From assembly GCA_003225295.1 (NCBI GenBank), contig QHYZ01000048.1:1-64000 (forward strand): a stretch of DNA of 64,000 nt, read 5' to 3'. The translations under genes were made by a program, and so were the position numbers. Position 1 is the stretch's first letter. The number at the start of each line of letters is the position of its first letter. Shown one piece after another: positions 53,024 through 62,067 of the stretch. The DNA comes from Acidobacteriota bacterium (GTDB lineage: Bacteria > Acidobacteriota > Terriglobia > Acidiferrales > UBA7541). The notes beneath the pieces are model-generated. The model searched no databases. It was not told where the DNA came from and saw only the letters and a list, made by a program, of their open reading frames with translations.

Positions 53024-53473
53024 TCAGGGCAATACGACGAATCTCATGCTCATTCCTTCGTGATCCTGGCTGCAGATTACGGTGCGGACGACGAGGTAGT
53101 CTCCAGGCTCGCTCGGCGCAGCCGCAGTGAACTCCTGGATCCCCGGCTTGAGCAGGAAGTCCCAGTCCGGCACTGGTTTCCGGTCCTTCGCCCGGAGCAG
53201 AGTGAATCCATGGACCGAGCCGTCTCTGTTCAGGTTCTTAGCTTTCTTCGCCGTTATCCGCAAGGTGATCCGCTCGCCAGCCCTCACCGTTACAACGGGT
53301 TGTTTTTGACCCACAATCTTGTATCGGCTGTCATGATCCGCCAGGATTTCAATCGCCCGCGCCGTGGGCTGCTTGTTTTGGGCCCAACTGCAGGAAACCG
53401 TCAGTATCGTCATCGCTGCCAGCAATTGCAGGTTCAGCCCTCCTTCCAGGAACGACGACTCTTTCACGTTCAT
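53024..53473 (-). CDS. Cupredoxin-like secreted protein
   Basis: A 149-residue protein with a signal or lipoprotein-type N-terminus (QLLAAMTILTVSCSW, Cys28) and a cupredoxin fold. Candidate copper ligands are His88 (SVHGFTLL), Cys134 (VICSQDHEGMSM), His138 and Met141 or Met143. This is a type 1 or related site as in the periplasmic domain of oxidases. It would carry electrons or copper in the periplasm. Its start overlaps the stop of the cytochrome c gene by four bases. Confidence 0.75.
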   Translation of the reverse strand: MNVKESSFLEGGLNLQLLAAMTILTVSCSWAQNKQPTARAIEILADHDSRYKIVGQKQPVVTVRAGERITLRITAKKAKNLNRDGSVHGFTLLRAKDRKPVPDWDFLLKPGIQEFTAAAPSEPGDYLVVRTVICSQDHEGMSMRFVVLP

Positions 53474-53850
53474 CGCGTCATGTAATGCAGGATGAGCCGC
53501 ATATCTTCATCCGTGATCATGGCGCGAACCCTCATATGCCGGATGGCGGTGGCCATCACTCTGGGCGGGAACTTATGAGGAGCCATGTGGCAGCGCCCAC
53601 AATTGGTACGGAATCTTTTTTCGCCTTCCACCCGCAGTGCACGTTCTACGGCAGCGGCATCCTCGGCCGTAGCGGCAGAGGATGGGGAAGCAGGCTTCGC
53701 CGCGGGCGTGGCGCCCGCGACTCGAGTTGGTGCCGGTGTGGCCGCATTTGACGAGGTTGCTGAGTTGGTGCGCTCCTGCGCAATCGCGGAAAAGGTCAAA
53801 CCCGCCATCACGCCAAGAAAGCAGAGCAAAATGTAGCGCCGTCCCATCAC
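53470..53850 (-). CDS. Small periplasmic c-type cytochrome
   Basis: A 126-residue protein with a signal peptide (ILLCFLGVMAGLTFSAIAQ), a Ser/Ala/Pro-rich linker (about 27-65), and a heme site CGRCH (Cys84, Cys87, His88). A methionine in the MRVRAMITDEDM segment may be the distal ligand. It would shuttle electrons in the periplasm. Start overlaps the upstream porin-like gene by four bases. Confidence 0.85.
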   Translation of the reverse strand: MMGRRYILLCFLGVMAGLTFSAIAQERTNSATSSNAATPAPTRVAGATPAAKPASPSSAATAEDAAAVERALRVEGEKRFRTNCGRCHMAPHKFPPRVMATAIRHMRVRAMITDEDMRLILHYMTR

Positions 53851-54923
53851 TCGCTCCCAGCGTGCCCCAAGGGGAGCACGAATCTATACGTAAGACCTAG
53901 CGTCCATACGTTCTTATTGCCGTCCGCGCTGAATTGCCGCCCGTAACTACCGATGCCCTTCAATCCATCGATGAAATAGTAGTTCAACCCAAACTCGAAC
54001 TTTTTCGTATTCACCGCTGGCAGCGAATCGCTTGCCAAGATCCCGGCGATGAACCGTTGCATGCGCGCCACTAGCTGCACTCGTCGCATCTCGTTGTGGA
54101 AAAACGCAAGCTGACTGAGACGATAGGCCGACTCAACCCAGTAGCCGCTTCCTCTCTGCGAATGGGCATATTCGGCGCGAATGTCGAGTGGCCATGCAGG
54201 TGGTTGCCAGATGGCATGAAACCCAAAAGAGTTCGAACGCTCTTGCTGGAGCAGATGTTGGAACGATCCGCCGATCTCCAGGCGCACGTGCGGAACGAAA
54301 ATCCCGGCGCGCCCTCCGGCCAACCGGTCAGAGTCCGCGGGACTCGCGGTCGAGAGCGCCGAAAAGTAGACGGCATAGTTGATGTCGAATTGCGGGTGCG
54401 CCTTAAAGCCGCCCCGAAGCATCGCTCCCGTACTCGCATTGCTGGGGCCAATTCCGATGGGCAGGATTAATGGATCGGTCTGCAGGTTTCGGATCCACAC
54501 CGGGTAGAGCCTTTCATTAAAGATGCCAAAGGGAGTCAGAAATCTCCCCACCGTCACCGTCAAATAGGGATTTGCTACAAAGTCCAACTGGGCATAGTCA
54601 ACCGCCTTGGCGACTTTTCCGTGGAATCCGCTGAGGCCAGGTTCTTGAACCATGTCCGACTCAAATGTGGCCCGGGTCTCAAGCAACCAGCGCTTGTTCA
54701 GGGGTATCAGCAAAACAGGGGACGCGATGGGGCCCAGGTGGGCCTCCCCTCCATCAAAAGAGGTTACGAAGCCGGCGCTGCCCGTGAACAACGGAACAGG
54801 CTTCACGTCCTCGCTCTGCGGGGATTGGGCGTCCGATCGGAAGGCCAAGAAGGTCGATAACGTGAGGGCCAGGACCATACTGCAGGCGTAGTGCCGTCGA
54901 GTGCCGTTCGTGAAGCGGCGCAA
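53847..54923 (-). CDS. Outer-membrane beta-barrel protein (porin-like)
   Basis: A 358-residue protein with a signal peptide (MVLALTLSTFLAFRSDAQS) and repeated alternating strands, e.g. LDIRAEYAHSQRGSGYWVESAYRL and KFEFGLNYYF, ending in GLTYRFVLPLG. This is the pattern of a trimeric or monomeric outer-membrane barrel. GRFLTPFGIFNERLYPVWIRN is a conserved feature of porin-like barrels of unknown substrate. It heads an operon with a cytochrome c, a cupredoxin and a frameshifted secreted protein, suggesting an exterior redox or copper role. Confidence 0.72.
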   Translation of the reverse strand: MRRFTNGTRRHYACSMVLALTLSTFLAFRSDAQSPQSEDVKPVPLFTGSAGFVTSFDGGEAHLGPIASPVLLIPLNKRWLLETRATFESDMVQEPGLSGFHGKVAKAVDYAQLDFVANPYLTVTVGRFLTPFGIFNERLYPVWIRNLQTDPLILPIGIGPSNASTGAMLRGGFKAHPQFDINYAVYFSALSTASPADSDRLAGGRAGIFVPHVRLEIGGSFQHLLQQERSNSFGFHAIWQPPAWPLDIRAEYAHSQRGSGYWVESAYRLSQLAFFHNEMRRVQLVARMQRFIAGILASDSLPAVNTKKFEFGLNYYFIDGLKGIGSYGRQFSADGNKNVWTLGLTYRFVLPLGHAGSE

Positions 54924-55250
54924 ATGGCTTCCCCCATGCCGAGATGGGCTTCGCCGAAGCGTAAGCTCCTACCTCAGTTCAACATTGGGTGGCCTCCCCG
55001 TTGCTGTCAACGCACGTGCATGAAGTTGTGCCGCGATGGATATTTCCTGTTTGGCGCCCCCACGGTTCAGGACTAGGCAACGTCTTCCCAAAAGAAGGTC
55101 ACCATTCCCATCCTCTTGCAACCTGCAATTTGTTCCGGTTTGCGCTCGCCACGCCCACGCATGTCAACGCATGTCCCCTTTCCCTTCAACTGAATTCCAT
55201 GTTATGCTTTTTGAGTTCGTAAGCGTTTGACTCTAAAAGGAGCGTCGACC
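54924..55250 (+). promoter_or_regulatory. pqqA upstream region with tandem ACGCATGT
   Basis: This 327-bp gap has no gene. ACGCATGT is repeated at 55157-55164 and 55167-55174, one helical turn apart. The motif TGTCAACGCA occurs at 55005-55014 and 55162-55171, and again at 59966-59975. A weak -10, TATGCT, is at 55203-55208. An activator could bind the tandem sites upstream of a poor -35. Confidence 0.4.
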
Positions 55251-55328
55251 ATGGAATGGGTTACCCCGCAACACGAAGAAATCGACCTCAATTGCGAAGT
55301 CAGCTCGTACGCCAACGCCGAGCTCTAG
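55251..55328 (+). CDS. pqqA: PQQ precursor peptide PqqA
   Basis: A 25-residue peptide, MEWVTPQHEEIDLNCEVSSY then ANAEL. The Glu and Tyr of the E-V-S-S-Y motif are the residues joined to make pyrroloquinoline quinone. AAAGGAG lies just before the ATG. It is the first gene of pqqABCDE and 45 bp ahead of pqqB. The N-terminus is more acidic than typical PqqA, and a cysteine precedes the Glu. Confidence 0.9.
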   Translation: MEWVTPQHEEIDLNCEVSSYANAEL

Positions 55329-55373
55329 TCTCCAGAGACGACCCCGAGTGGGTCGGCGTCGCCGGAATGCCGA

Positions 55374-56306
55374 ATGCGCATTAAAGTCCTCGGCTCCGCA
55401 GCCGGAGGCGGCTTTCCCCAATGGAATTGTGCTTGCCCAAACTGTAGCGCGGTGCGCAACGGCAGCATAAAGGCTCGTCCGCGCACACAGGCGCAGGTGG
55501 CAGTCTCCTCTCATCCGCCACATTGGTTTCTTCTGAACGCCTCTCCAGATCTCCGCCAGCAAATCCTGGCGACCTCCGAGTTGTCGGTCACCTCTTCGAC
55601 CCTCGGTTCGCCCATCTCCACCATCCTGCTCACCAGTGCCGACGTGGATTGTGTGATGGGCTTGCTTCACCTTCGCGAGTTTCAACCGCTACACATCTAT
55701 TCGACTCAATCGGTGCGACGTATTCTCACCGAAGAAAACAGCTTGTTCCGCGTCCTGATGCGCGCGAACCCGCCCGTGCGGTGGGACACGCTGCCGCTCG
55801 ATCGCCTCATTCCTCTCGTTCCGCCCTCTTCCGGCAGCCTAAAAGACGGCTTCTTTTGCAAAGCCGTGCCTCTTCTCGGTGGTTTCCCGGACTACGTGAG
55901 CGATGCGCTAAAAGGAAGCTTTCCTCCGGAAGAAGCGGTCATCGGCCTCCAACTCCTCCACAAAGAAAAGAGATTTTTCTACGCTCCGAGCGTTTCCGGC
56001 CTTGGAGAGGATTGGCAGCGGTCCGTGGACGAAAGCGACCTCGCTCTGCTCGATGGCACGTTCTGGAAAGATGATGAGCTCATCCAGACCAAGCGCAGCC
56101 GCAGAACTGCACGCGATATGGGACATCTTCCGCTCTGGGGCGAACGTGGCCTGCTAAAGCGGCCCTTTCGTTTCGGAAAGGCTAAGCGGGTCATCATCCA
56201 CATCAACAATACCAACCCGGTGTTGAATGAAGAGAGCGCGGAGTATCGCGCTGTGCGTGAAGCCGGGTGGGAAATCGCCTATGATGGGATGGAGTTCGAC
56301 CTGTGA
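55374..56306 (+). CDS. pqqB: PQQ biosynthesis protein PqqB
   Basis: A 310-residue metallo-beta-lactamase-fold protein: MRIKVLGSAAGGGFPQWNC, CPNC, LLTSADVDCVMGLLHLREFQ, and HINNTNPVLNEESAEYRAV near the end. PqqB oxidises the tyrosine part of the cross-linked precursor (hydroxylase). It retains the CxC(P)NC metal site near the N-terminus. The stop overlaps the GTG start of pqqC. Confidence 0.95.
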   Translation: MRIKVLGSAAGGGFPQWNCACPNCSAVRNGSIKARPRTQAQVAVSSHPPHWFLLNASPDLRQQILATSELSVTSSTLGSPISTILLTSADVDCVMGLLHLREFQPLHIYSTQSVRRILTEENSLFRVLMRANPPVRWDTLPLDRLIPLVPPSSGSLKDGFFCKAVPLLGGFPDYVSDALKGSFPPEEAVIGLQLLHKEKRFFYAPSVSGLGEDWQRSVDESDLALLDGTFWKDDELIQTKRSRRTARDMGHLPLWGERGLLKRPFRFGKAKRVIIHINNTNPVLNEESAEYRAVREAGWEIAYDGMEFDL

Positions 56307-57064
56307 CCCCATTCGCGAACCACGACGTCGAAAAGCCGCTGTTCTCCGAAGCCGAGTTTGTCGCTGGATTTCATGCCATTGGAGAAGAGCGCTACCATCA
56401 CAAGCACCCATTTCACTTGCTCATGCACGACGGCAGGCTCACGCGCGGCCAGCTTCAAGCGTGGGCTCTCAACCGTTATTACTATCAAAGCCGTATCCCC
56501 ATCAAAGATGCGGCCATCCTCGCGCGCAGCGAAGATCCCGCCTTCCGCCGCGCTTGGCGCAAGCGCATCGTCGATCACGACGGCGACGGCACCAAGCCCG
56601 GCGGGATCGAAAAATGGCTGCGCCTGGTTGAAGCCACCGGCCTTTCGCGTGACCTAGCTTTGCGTAGCGCCGGCATCCTGCCAGCAACTCGTTACGCCGT
56701 TCAAGCCTACGTCGAATTTGTCTCCACGGGCTCTCATCTCGAAGCCGTCGCTTCGTCCCTCACCGAGCTCTTCTCGAAGAGGCTGATTACCCTGCGCATG
56801 GACCGCCTTCGCCAGCACTATCCCTGGCTCTCCGGCGGTCTCGACTATTTCACTGGCCGTCTCACACAAGCCACGGAGGACTGCGAATTCGCCCTGTCCT
56901 GGGTGGTGAAACACGCGCCCACGCGCCGAGAACAGGATTTGGCCCACGCCGCGTTGCGTGCCAAATGCGACATTCTGTGGGCCCAGCTCGACGCGCTCTA
57001 TTTTGCTTATGTCAATCCTGGTTGGCCACCCCCGGGCGCCTTCCAGCCCGCAAGGGAATCTTGA
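56303..57064 (+). CDS. pqqC: Pyrroloquinoline-quinone synthase PqqC (GTG start)
   Basis: A 253-residue helical oxidase that closes the ring and carries out the final oxidation of PQQ. ERYHHKHPFHLLMHDGRLTRGQLQAWALNRYYYQSRIPIKD is the diagnostic N-terminal block, and RIVDHDGDGTKPGGIEKWLRL follows. Translation starts with GTG overlapping the pqqB stop (GTGA). An ATG start is not available at that point. Confidence 0.95.
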   Translation: MTPFANHDVEKPLFSEAEFVAGFHAIGEERYHHKHPFHLLMHDGRLTRGQLQAWALNRYYYQSRIPIKDAAILARSEDPAFRRAWRKRIVDHDGDGTKPGGIEKWLRLVEATGLSRDLALRSAGILPATRYAVQAYVEFVSTGSHLEAVASSLTELFSKRLITLRMDRLRQHYPWLSGGLDYFTGRLTQATEDCEFALSWVVKHAPTRREQDLAHAALRAKCDILWAQLDALYFAYVNPGWPPPGAFQPARES

Positions 57065-57074
57065 AGAACTTACC

Positions 57075-57353
57075 ATGCCGCCTGAACTGCACAGCCGCCC
57101 GCGCCTAGCTCCCGGATGCCGCCTTGGGGAAAACAGCCAGCAGCGCGTCCTCCTCATGCCGGAACGCGCTTTGCGCTTGAATGGCCCGAGTCTCGAAATT
57201 GTCGAGCGCTGCGACGGCCAACACACCGTCGAACAGATCGTTAGGGAATTGCAGAAAATCTATTCCCAAGCCGCGCCGCAAAAGGTCGAGCAGGACATCC
57301 TCGGCTATCTAGCGCTTTTAGAAGAGAGACGCGCTCTGGACTTCGAGTTGTAA
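57075..57353 (+). CDS. pqqD: PQQ peptide chaperone PqqD
   Basis: A 92-residue RRE-type peptide-binding protein: RPRLAPGCRLGEN, VLLMPERALRLNGPSLEIVERCDGQHTVEQIV and LALLEERRALDF. It presents PqqA to PqqE. The ATG at 57075 is ten bases after the pqqC stop; a longer reading overlaps pqqC. Confidence 0.94.
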   Translation: MPPELHSRPRLAPGCRLGENSQQRVLLMPERALRLNGPSLEIVERCDGQHTVEQIVRELQKIYSQAAPQKVEQDILGYLALLEERRALDFEL

Positions 57354-57426
57354 CCCGGCATTTTTTGCCGGTGTCTTTTCGTTTTGTGGCGGGCCCGATC
57401 GGATGGGGAGCCCATTTCTTCTGACC

Positions 57427-58533
57427 ATGACATCTACGATTCCCAATCCGCTCGCGCTCATCGCAGAACTCACCCACCGCTGCCCGCTCCATTGTGTCTA
57501 CTGTTCGAACCCACTCGAGTTACAGTCTCGCGCTGGCGAACTCCCCACAGAAATCTGGTGCCGGGTCTTCAAAGACGCTGCCGAAACCGGTGTCCTCCAA
57601 ATTGATTTCACCGGAGGGGAACCGCTCGCCCGCCCCGACATCGTCGATCTCGTCCGCGCGGCGCGCTCCGCCGGCCTGTACGTCAATCTCATCACCTCCG
57701 GCCTGCCCCTGGATGAAACGAGGCTCGCGGCACTGGTGGAAGCCGGGCTCGACCACATGCAACTGAGTTTCCAGGGCGCGCGTGAAGAAACCGCCAATGA
57801 AATTTCCGGCGCAAAGTCGCATACCCAAAAGCTCCGCGTTCTTGATTGGCTCAGGCATCGCCGCCTGGCCGTTACTCTCAACTTCGTCATCCACCGCCGC
57901 AACATCGATCAACTTGAAGAAATGCTGGCCCTGGCGGAGTCTTCCAGCGCGACGCGCATCGAATTCGCCAATGTCCAGTACTACGGATGGGCCTTTGCCA
58001 ATCGTGAAAACCTGCTGCCAACGCGTGAACAGTTAGATCATTCGGTCGAATTTTTGAAACGCGAACAGCAGAGATTGCAGGGCAAAATCCGCATCGAATT
58101 TGTCGTCCCGGATTATTACGCCACGTATCCCAAGCCCTGCATGGGCGGGTGGGGACGCAAACTGATGCTGATCACGCCGACCGGCGATGTGCTCCCGTGC
58201 CATGCCGCGCAAGTCATTCCTGGGCTCTCCTTTGAAAACGTCAAAGACCACGGTCTGCGTGACATCTGGGAGCAATCCGCCGCGTTTCAGAGATTCCGCG
58301 GCGAGGACTGGATGCAGCAACCTTGCAAGACCTGCGACCGGCGCGAGCAGGACTTCGGTGGCTGCCGCTGCCAGGCATTGCTGCTCGCAGGAAATGCCGC
58401 TGCTACCGATCCAGTCTGCTCGCTCGCGCCGCTGCGCTCCAAAGTCGATGCCCTCCTGGCAGCAATAAACACCCCGACATCCGTGCAGAATCTCACCCAG
58501 CCCTCCTGGCTTTATCGCTCCAACCCTGCCTAG
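57427..58533 (+). CDS. pqqE: PqqA peptide cyclase PqqE (radical SAM)
   Basis: A 368-residue radical SAM enzyme that joins the Glu and Tyr of PqqA. The CxxxCxxC cluster site is Cys19, Cys23 and Cys26 (RCPLHCVYCSNP). FTGGEPLARPD follows, and the SPASM region has CKTCDRREQDFGGCRCQA for auxiliary Fe-S clusters. An ATG at 57403 would add eight residues. Last gene of the pqq operon; no pqqF is seen nearby. Confidence 0.94.
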   Translation: MTSTIPNPLALIAELTHRCPLHCVYCSNPLELQSRAGELPTEIWCRVFKDAAETGVLQIDFTGGEPLARPDIVDLVRAARSAGLYVNLITSGLPLDETRLAALVEAGLDHMQLSFQGAREETANEISGAKSHTQKLRVLDWLRHRRLAVTLNFVIHRRNIDQLEEMLALAESSSATRIEFANVQYYGWAFANRENLLPTREQLDHSVEFLKREQQRLQGKIRIEFVVPDYYATYPKPCMGGWGRKLMLITPTGDVLPCHAAQVIPGLSFENVKDHGLRDIWEQSAAFQRFRGEDWMQQPCKTCDRREQDFGGCRCQALLLAGNAAATDPVCSLAPLRSKVDALLAAINTPTSVQNLTQPSWLYRSNPA

Positions 58534-58621
58534 CCCGGACTACCACCGGCCTTGTAGAGGCGCGGCCTTATCCTGAGCGGGCAAGGAGGTGGGCCATCTA
58601 GCACCCGAATCTGCAAGCGTT

Positions 58622-59896
58622 TCAGTCGTTGGCAGGCGCGGCAGTAGTTTCTCCCGATGTCCGTGGGAGCCTCATGACCACACGAAACAAAAAGAATAGA
58701 CTCCCCACTAGCACCAGCGATCCAAACACCGCCAGCGTATAAGGCCCGCCAATTCGCTTCGCCACTCCGCCGGCGAGCAGTGAGCCAATCGGCTGCACCC
58801 CCATGAACATCGTTGCGTAAACCGCCATCACTCGGCTGCGCAGTTCATCCGGCACGCGGTTCTGAATGAGCGTGTTGGTCGCCGCCATCTGCGAAGTAGC
58901 CGCGAACCCCACTACGAAGAGCAACGCAGTACACAGCCAGAAAACCCTTGCCTGCGAAAAGATAATTAGAGCTACCGCGCACGTCGTAGAAGTCGCCGCA
59001 ATCCAACGAGCCAGACCCCGGTAGTGCGTACGCGCCGCAAATTGCAGCGCGCCTAGTACGGCGCCCACCCCGGCCGCACTCATCAGCAATCCCAGCGTGC
59101 GCGCGCCTCCCTTCAGGATGTCATTCGCGTAGATCGGCAGGAACACCGAATACTGCAAACCAAAGAGACTCAACACGCTGAGCAGCAAGAGAGCCGATCG
59201 CACCGGCAGATCGCTCATCGCAAACCGAAAACCCTGCACAAAACTTCTCAGCGGCGAATCCTTGCTCGGTTTCATTACCGTTCGCTCGATCCTCATCATC
59301 AGCAGCGCCACGATCACGGCCACAAAGCTCAGACCATTCAGAAAGAAACACCAGCCTTCTCCGACCCAGGCAATGGCAAATCCCGCAATCGCCGGACCTA
59401 CAACTCGCGCGCCATTGAAAATCGAGGAATTCAGTGCAATCGCGTTTGGAAGATCTTCCTTTCCCACCATCTGTATAAAAAACGCCTGCCGGATCGGCAC
59501 GTCAAACGCGTTCACGATGCCTACAAGAAACGCGATGACGATGACTTCCCATTCGTGAATCACATTCGTCAGTGTCAACGCTGCCAGCGCGAACGCGAGA
59601 ATCATGGAGCACGTCTGCGTGGCAATCACGCTGCGTTGCCGGTCGTAGTGATCCCCGACGTAGCCGCCAATCGAGGAAAGAAACAGCATGGGCACCTGGC
59701 TCGCGAATCCGAAGACCCCGAGCAGCGCCGCAGAACCGGTCAGCTTGTAGACCAGCCAAAGCTGCGCGGTCGTCTGCATCCACGTGCCAATCAGCGATAT
59801 GAGTTGTCCCGCGATGAATAACTGAAAGTTGCGGTGCTGCATGGCGCGAAAGCGCGTGGACCCGGCCGGGTTGACCGCGGTGCGGTCACTTTTCAA
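58622..59896 (-). CDS. MFS transporter (EntS-like, TTG start)
   Basis: A 424-residue major facilitator with twelve membrane segments: QLISLIGTWMQTTAQLWLVYKLTGS, GGYVGDHYDRQRSVIATQ (the GDxxDR loop), SSIFNGARVVGPAIAGFAIA and VPDELRSRVMAVYATMFMG. The pattern resembles enterobactin or macrolide exporters. Substrate unknown. The best start is TTG at 59896 with GGAGGGAG upstream; ATG at 59842 is an alternative. It converges on pqqE. Confidence 0.85.
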   Translation of the reverse strand: MKSDRTAVNPAGSTRFRAMQHRNFQLFIAGQLISLIGTWMQTTAQLWLVYKLTGSAALLGVFGFASQVPMLFLSSIGGYVGDHYDRQRSVIATQTCSMILAFALAALTLTNVIHEWEVIVIAFLVGIVNAFDVPIRQAFFIQMVGKEDLPNAIALNSSIFNGARVVGPAIAGFAIAWVGEGWCFFLNGLSFVAVIVALLMMRIERTVMKPSKDSPLRSFVQGFRFAMSDLPVRSALLLLSVLSLFGLQYSVFLPIYANDILKGGARTLGLLMSAAGVGAVLGALQFAARTHYRGLARWIAATSTTCAVALIIFSQARVFWLCTALLFVVGFAATSQMAATNTLIQNRVPDELRSRVMAVYATMFMGVQPIGSLLAGGVAKRIGGPYTLAVFGSLVLVGSLFFLFRVVMRLPRTSGETTAAPAND

Positions 59897-60177
59897 AATA
59901 TTCTCCCTCCACTGGTTGGATGCCGACGGCTTGAACTAGTCACCATGCCGTGAGAAGCCGCGTGTTGTCAACGCAGAGCGGGAAAAACGGAGAGTCGATT
60001 TGGCGGAGACTGGTCCTCGTAAGTGCGTCCGCCGCAAGCGGGCGCCCGGTTTGCAAGCGGTGTTGTGGGGTCTTCGGCGGGCTCGATGGGGAATAAAATA
60101 AGCGTAGCCCGTCACTGTCTGTCCTGTTTCAGGTCGCTGTGAATTGAAATGAAAACTGAGAACTAACGACTACCGCC

Positions 60178-60870
60178 TTATTCGCTCGGTGGCTCCGGCG
60201 CTCCGCCAACGTGCAGATGGCTCAGGTCACGAAGCGTGGCCCTATCTTCCTCGCTCATGCCCCGAGTGAAATTTGGGTCACTTAGGTGCTGATTGCGTGC
60301 CGACTCCGGCATGTTTTTCAGCACGCCCAATCGTTGTTGGATCGCACGCTTGCGGTCCGGCGGCAACTGCTGCCACTTTGGCAGCACATCATTGCGGATG
60401 TGCTGGCGCTGTTCTGGCGTTAGTTTACCCCACACTTGCGCGCGCTCCTGCAATTCCTGTCGCTGCGCGGGCGGCAGGCTTTGCAGCCGCCGATTGTTCT
60501 CCAGGACCCGCTGCTTCTCCCGTGGACTCAGGTTATTGAATTCCTTATTCGGCGAGTACGCCGATGGAGGCCGGTTCGGATTGACATTTTGCCGCGGCGC
60601 CGTCTCCGCCCGATTTGCGTTCGAGTTGGGCGGACGGTTCGCGCCAGAGTTTTGCCGCCGGTTTTGCGCTCCCCGTGCTTCCTGCTGCTGTTGCCGGCGC
60701 TCCTGTCTTTGTGCTTGTCTGGGCTTTTGCTTTTCCTGCTTGGCCGGCTTATTGTCCTGCCGATTCTGCGCCCAATTCGCGCGCGGTCCGTCTGCCAAGC
60801 ACGGCACCGCCAGCGCCGCGCCCATACCCAGCCCCATCAACCATTCCGCGAATTTGAGTTTCCATTTCAT
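60178..60870 (-). CDS. DUF3106 family secreted protein
   Basis: A 230-residue protein with a signal peptide (about 1-27), a low-complexity Gln/Arg/Asn-rich linker (about 30-105) and a C-terminal DUF3106 domain with repeated LSPREKQRVLEN and LTPEQRQHIRN-type units. The family is common in Acidobacteria and often lies beside ECF sigma factors. It may act as a periplasmic chaperone or stress partner like CpxP/Spy, inferred from similar repeats. Co-directional with the anti-sigma and sigma genes. Confidence 0.8.
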   Translation of the reverse strand: MKWKLKFAEWLMGLGMGAALAVPCLADGPRANWAQNRQDNKPAKQEKQKPRQAQRQERRQQQQEARGAQNRRQNSGANRPPNSNANRAETAPRQNVNPNRPPSAYSPNKEFNNLSPREKQRVLENNRRLQSLPPAQRQELQERAQVWGKLTPEQRQHIRNDVLPKWQQLPPDRKRAIQQRLGVLKNMPESARNQHLSDPNFTRGMSEEDRATLRDLSHLHVGGAPEPPSE

Positions 60871-60876
60871 TTGTGG

Positions 60877-61359
60877 TTACATCTGTTGATTCGGCTTGGT
60901 GTCACTCGTGTCATCAGCCTGCACCGGCTGCGGCAAGTCGCTCAACGGTGCAAAATCTGAAATTACATCGTAGTTTTCCAACACCGACATATTCTGATTG
61001 ATCTTATCGATGTCTCCGGCATTCAACGGTGTGTCCGCCGTTTGCGACCCCACCCACACCATCGCCGCTACCAGCATCGACGCCGCAAACGCCACCCTCG
61101 GCGAGGACGCGAACCACGCCCACCAGTTTTGCTTCGCCGGCTCCGCTGCCACGCGCGCCTGCATGCGAACATCAAACGCCGCCGACGGCTCGATCATCGG
61201 CAACTCGTCCAGCAACACGTGCACCGCGCGAAATTCGTTCACGCGCAACTGGCACACCGCGCACGTCGAAAGATGCTTCTCCATCTCCAGCCGTTCGCCT
61301 TCCTTCAGGCGCCCGTCCATATATCCCAAGATCTTGCTTTCCATCCGGCCACAACTCAT
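60877..61359 (-). CDS. Zinc-finger (zf-HC2) anti-sigma factor
   Basis: A 160-residue bitopic protein. The N-terminal HxxxCxxC zinc-finger-like motif (EKHLSTCAVCQL) typifies ZAS anti-sigma domains. A membrane segment (about 88-105, VAFAASMLVAAMVWVGS) leads to a short periplasmic tail. It should bind and restrain the ECF sigma factor encoded just upstream. The ATG at 61359 follows GGAAGGA; a TTG at 61383 is the other option. Confidence 0.88.
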   Translation of the reverse strand: MSCGRMESKILGYMDGRLKEGERLEMEKHLSTCAVCQLRVNEFRAVHVLLDELPMIEPSAAFDVRMQARVAAEPAKQNWWAWFASSPRVAFAASMLVAAMVWVGSQTADTPLNAGDIDKINQNMSVLENYDVISDFAPLSDLPQPVQADDTSDTKPNQQM

Positions 61360-61386
61360 GACGTCCTTCCCTTCCTGGCCCAACCT

Positions 61387-61995
61387 CTATCGCACCGCCC
61401 GTTGCGCCACGAGGGGGGCTAGTTCCACTCGCAGCGTTTCATACGCACGGAAGAGCAACGATTTCAGAGCGCTCTCCGAGCATTCCAGGATCTTCGAAAT
61501 CTCTCCGTAGTCCAGCTCCTGATACTTGTGCAGCAACACCGCCGCGCGCTGCTTCTCCGGAAGCTTTTCAATGGCCCGCCGGATCATTTTCCGCCGGGTC
61601 TCCTCGATCAGGTGCTGCTCGATGTTCGGGTGCATCTCGGCCACATCCAGCTTCTTCTCCTCGCCGTCCTCGGCATCCGCCGTCAGCGGTGCATCCAGTG
61701 AGATTTCCATCCGCTGGTAGCGGTTGTCCCGCACCGAATTTAACGCCAGATTTGTCGCGATCCGGAAAAGCCAGGTAGTGAACTTCGCGCTCGGCACGTA
61801 GTCTTCCCGCGCGCGGTACACTCGCAAAAAAACTTCCTGTGCCAGATCTTCCGCCTGTTCTCGGTTCCGCACCATCCGATACAGGAAATTAACCAGTGGA
61901 GTCCTGTAGCGATGGAGCAGCAGCGCGAACGACTGTTCGTCACCCGCCTGCACGTCCAGCATCAGTTGGACGTCCGACCTGGCCATAGCCGCCAC
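61387..61995 (-). CDS. ECF sigma factor (RpoE-like)
   Basis: A 202-residue group 4 sigma factor. Region 2 has FLYRMVRNREQAEDLAQEVFLRVYRA and FTTWLFRIATNLALN; region 4 has AIEKLPEKQRAAVLLHKYQELDYGEISKILECSESALKSLLFRA. A 30-residue acidic linker lies between. It directs RNA polymerase to stress genes, controlled by the next gene's anti-sigma factor. ATG at 61986 is an alternative start. Confidence 0.93.
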   Translation of the reverse strand: MAAMARSDVQLMLDVQAGDEQSFALLLHRYRTPLVNFLYRMVRNREQAEDLAQEVFLRVYRAREDYVPSAKFTTWLFRIATNLALNSVRDNRYQRMEISLDAPLTADAEDGEEKKLDVAEMHPNIEQHLIEETRRKMIRRAIEKLPEKQRAAVLLHKYQELDYGEISKILECSESALKSLLFRAYETLRVELAPLVAQRAVR

Positions 61996-62067
61996 ACTGT
62001 ATCAAACCCATGTAGTCTCAGAAAGTTGCAATTGGTAGGAGTACTTGGGGGCGAAGATACAGCGAAC

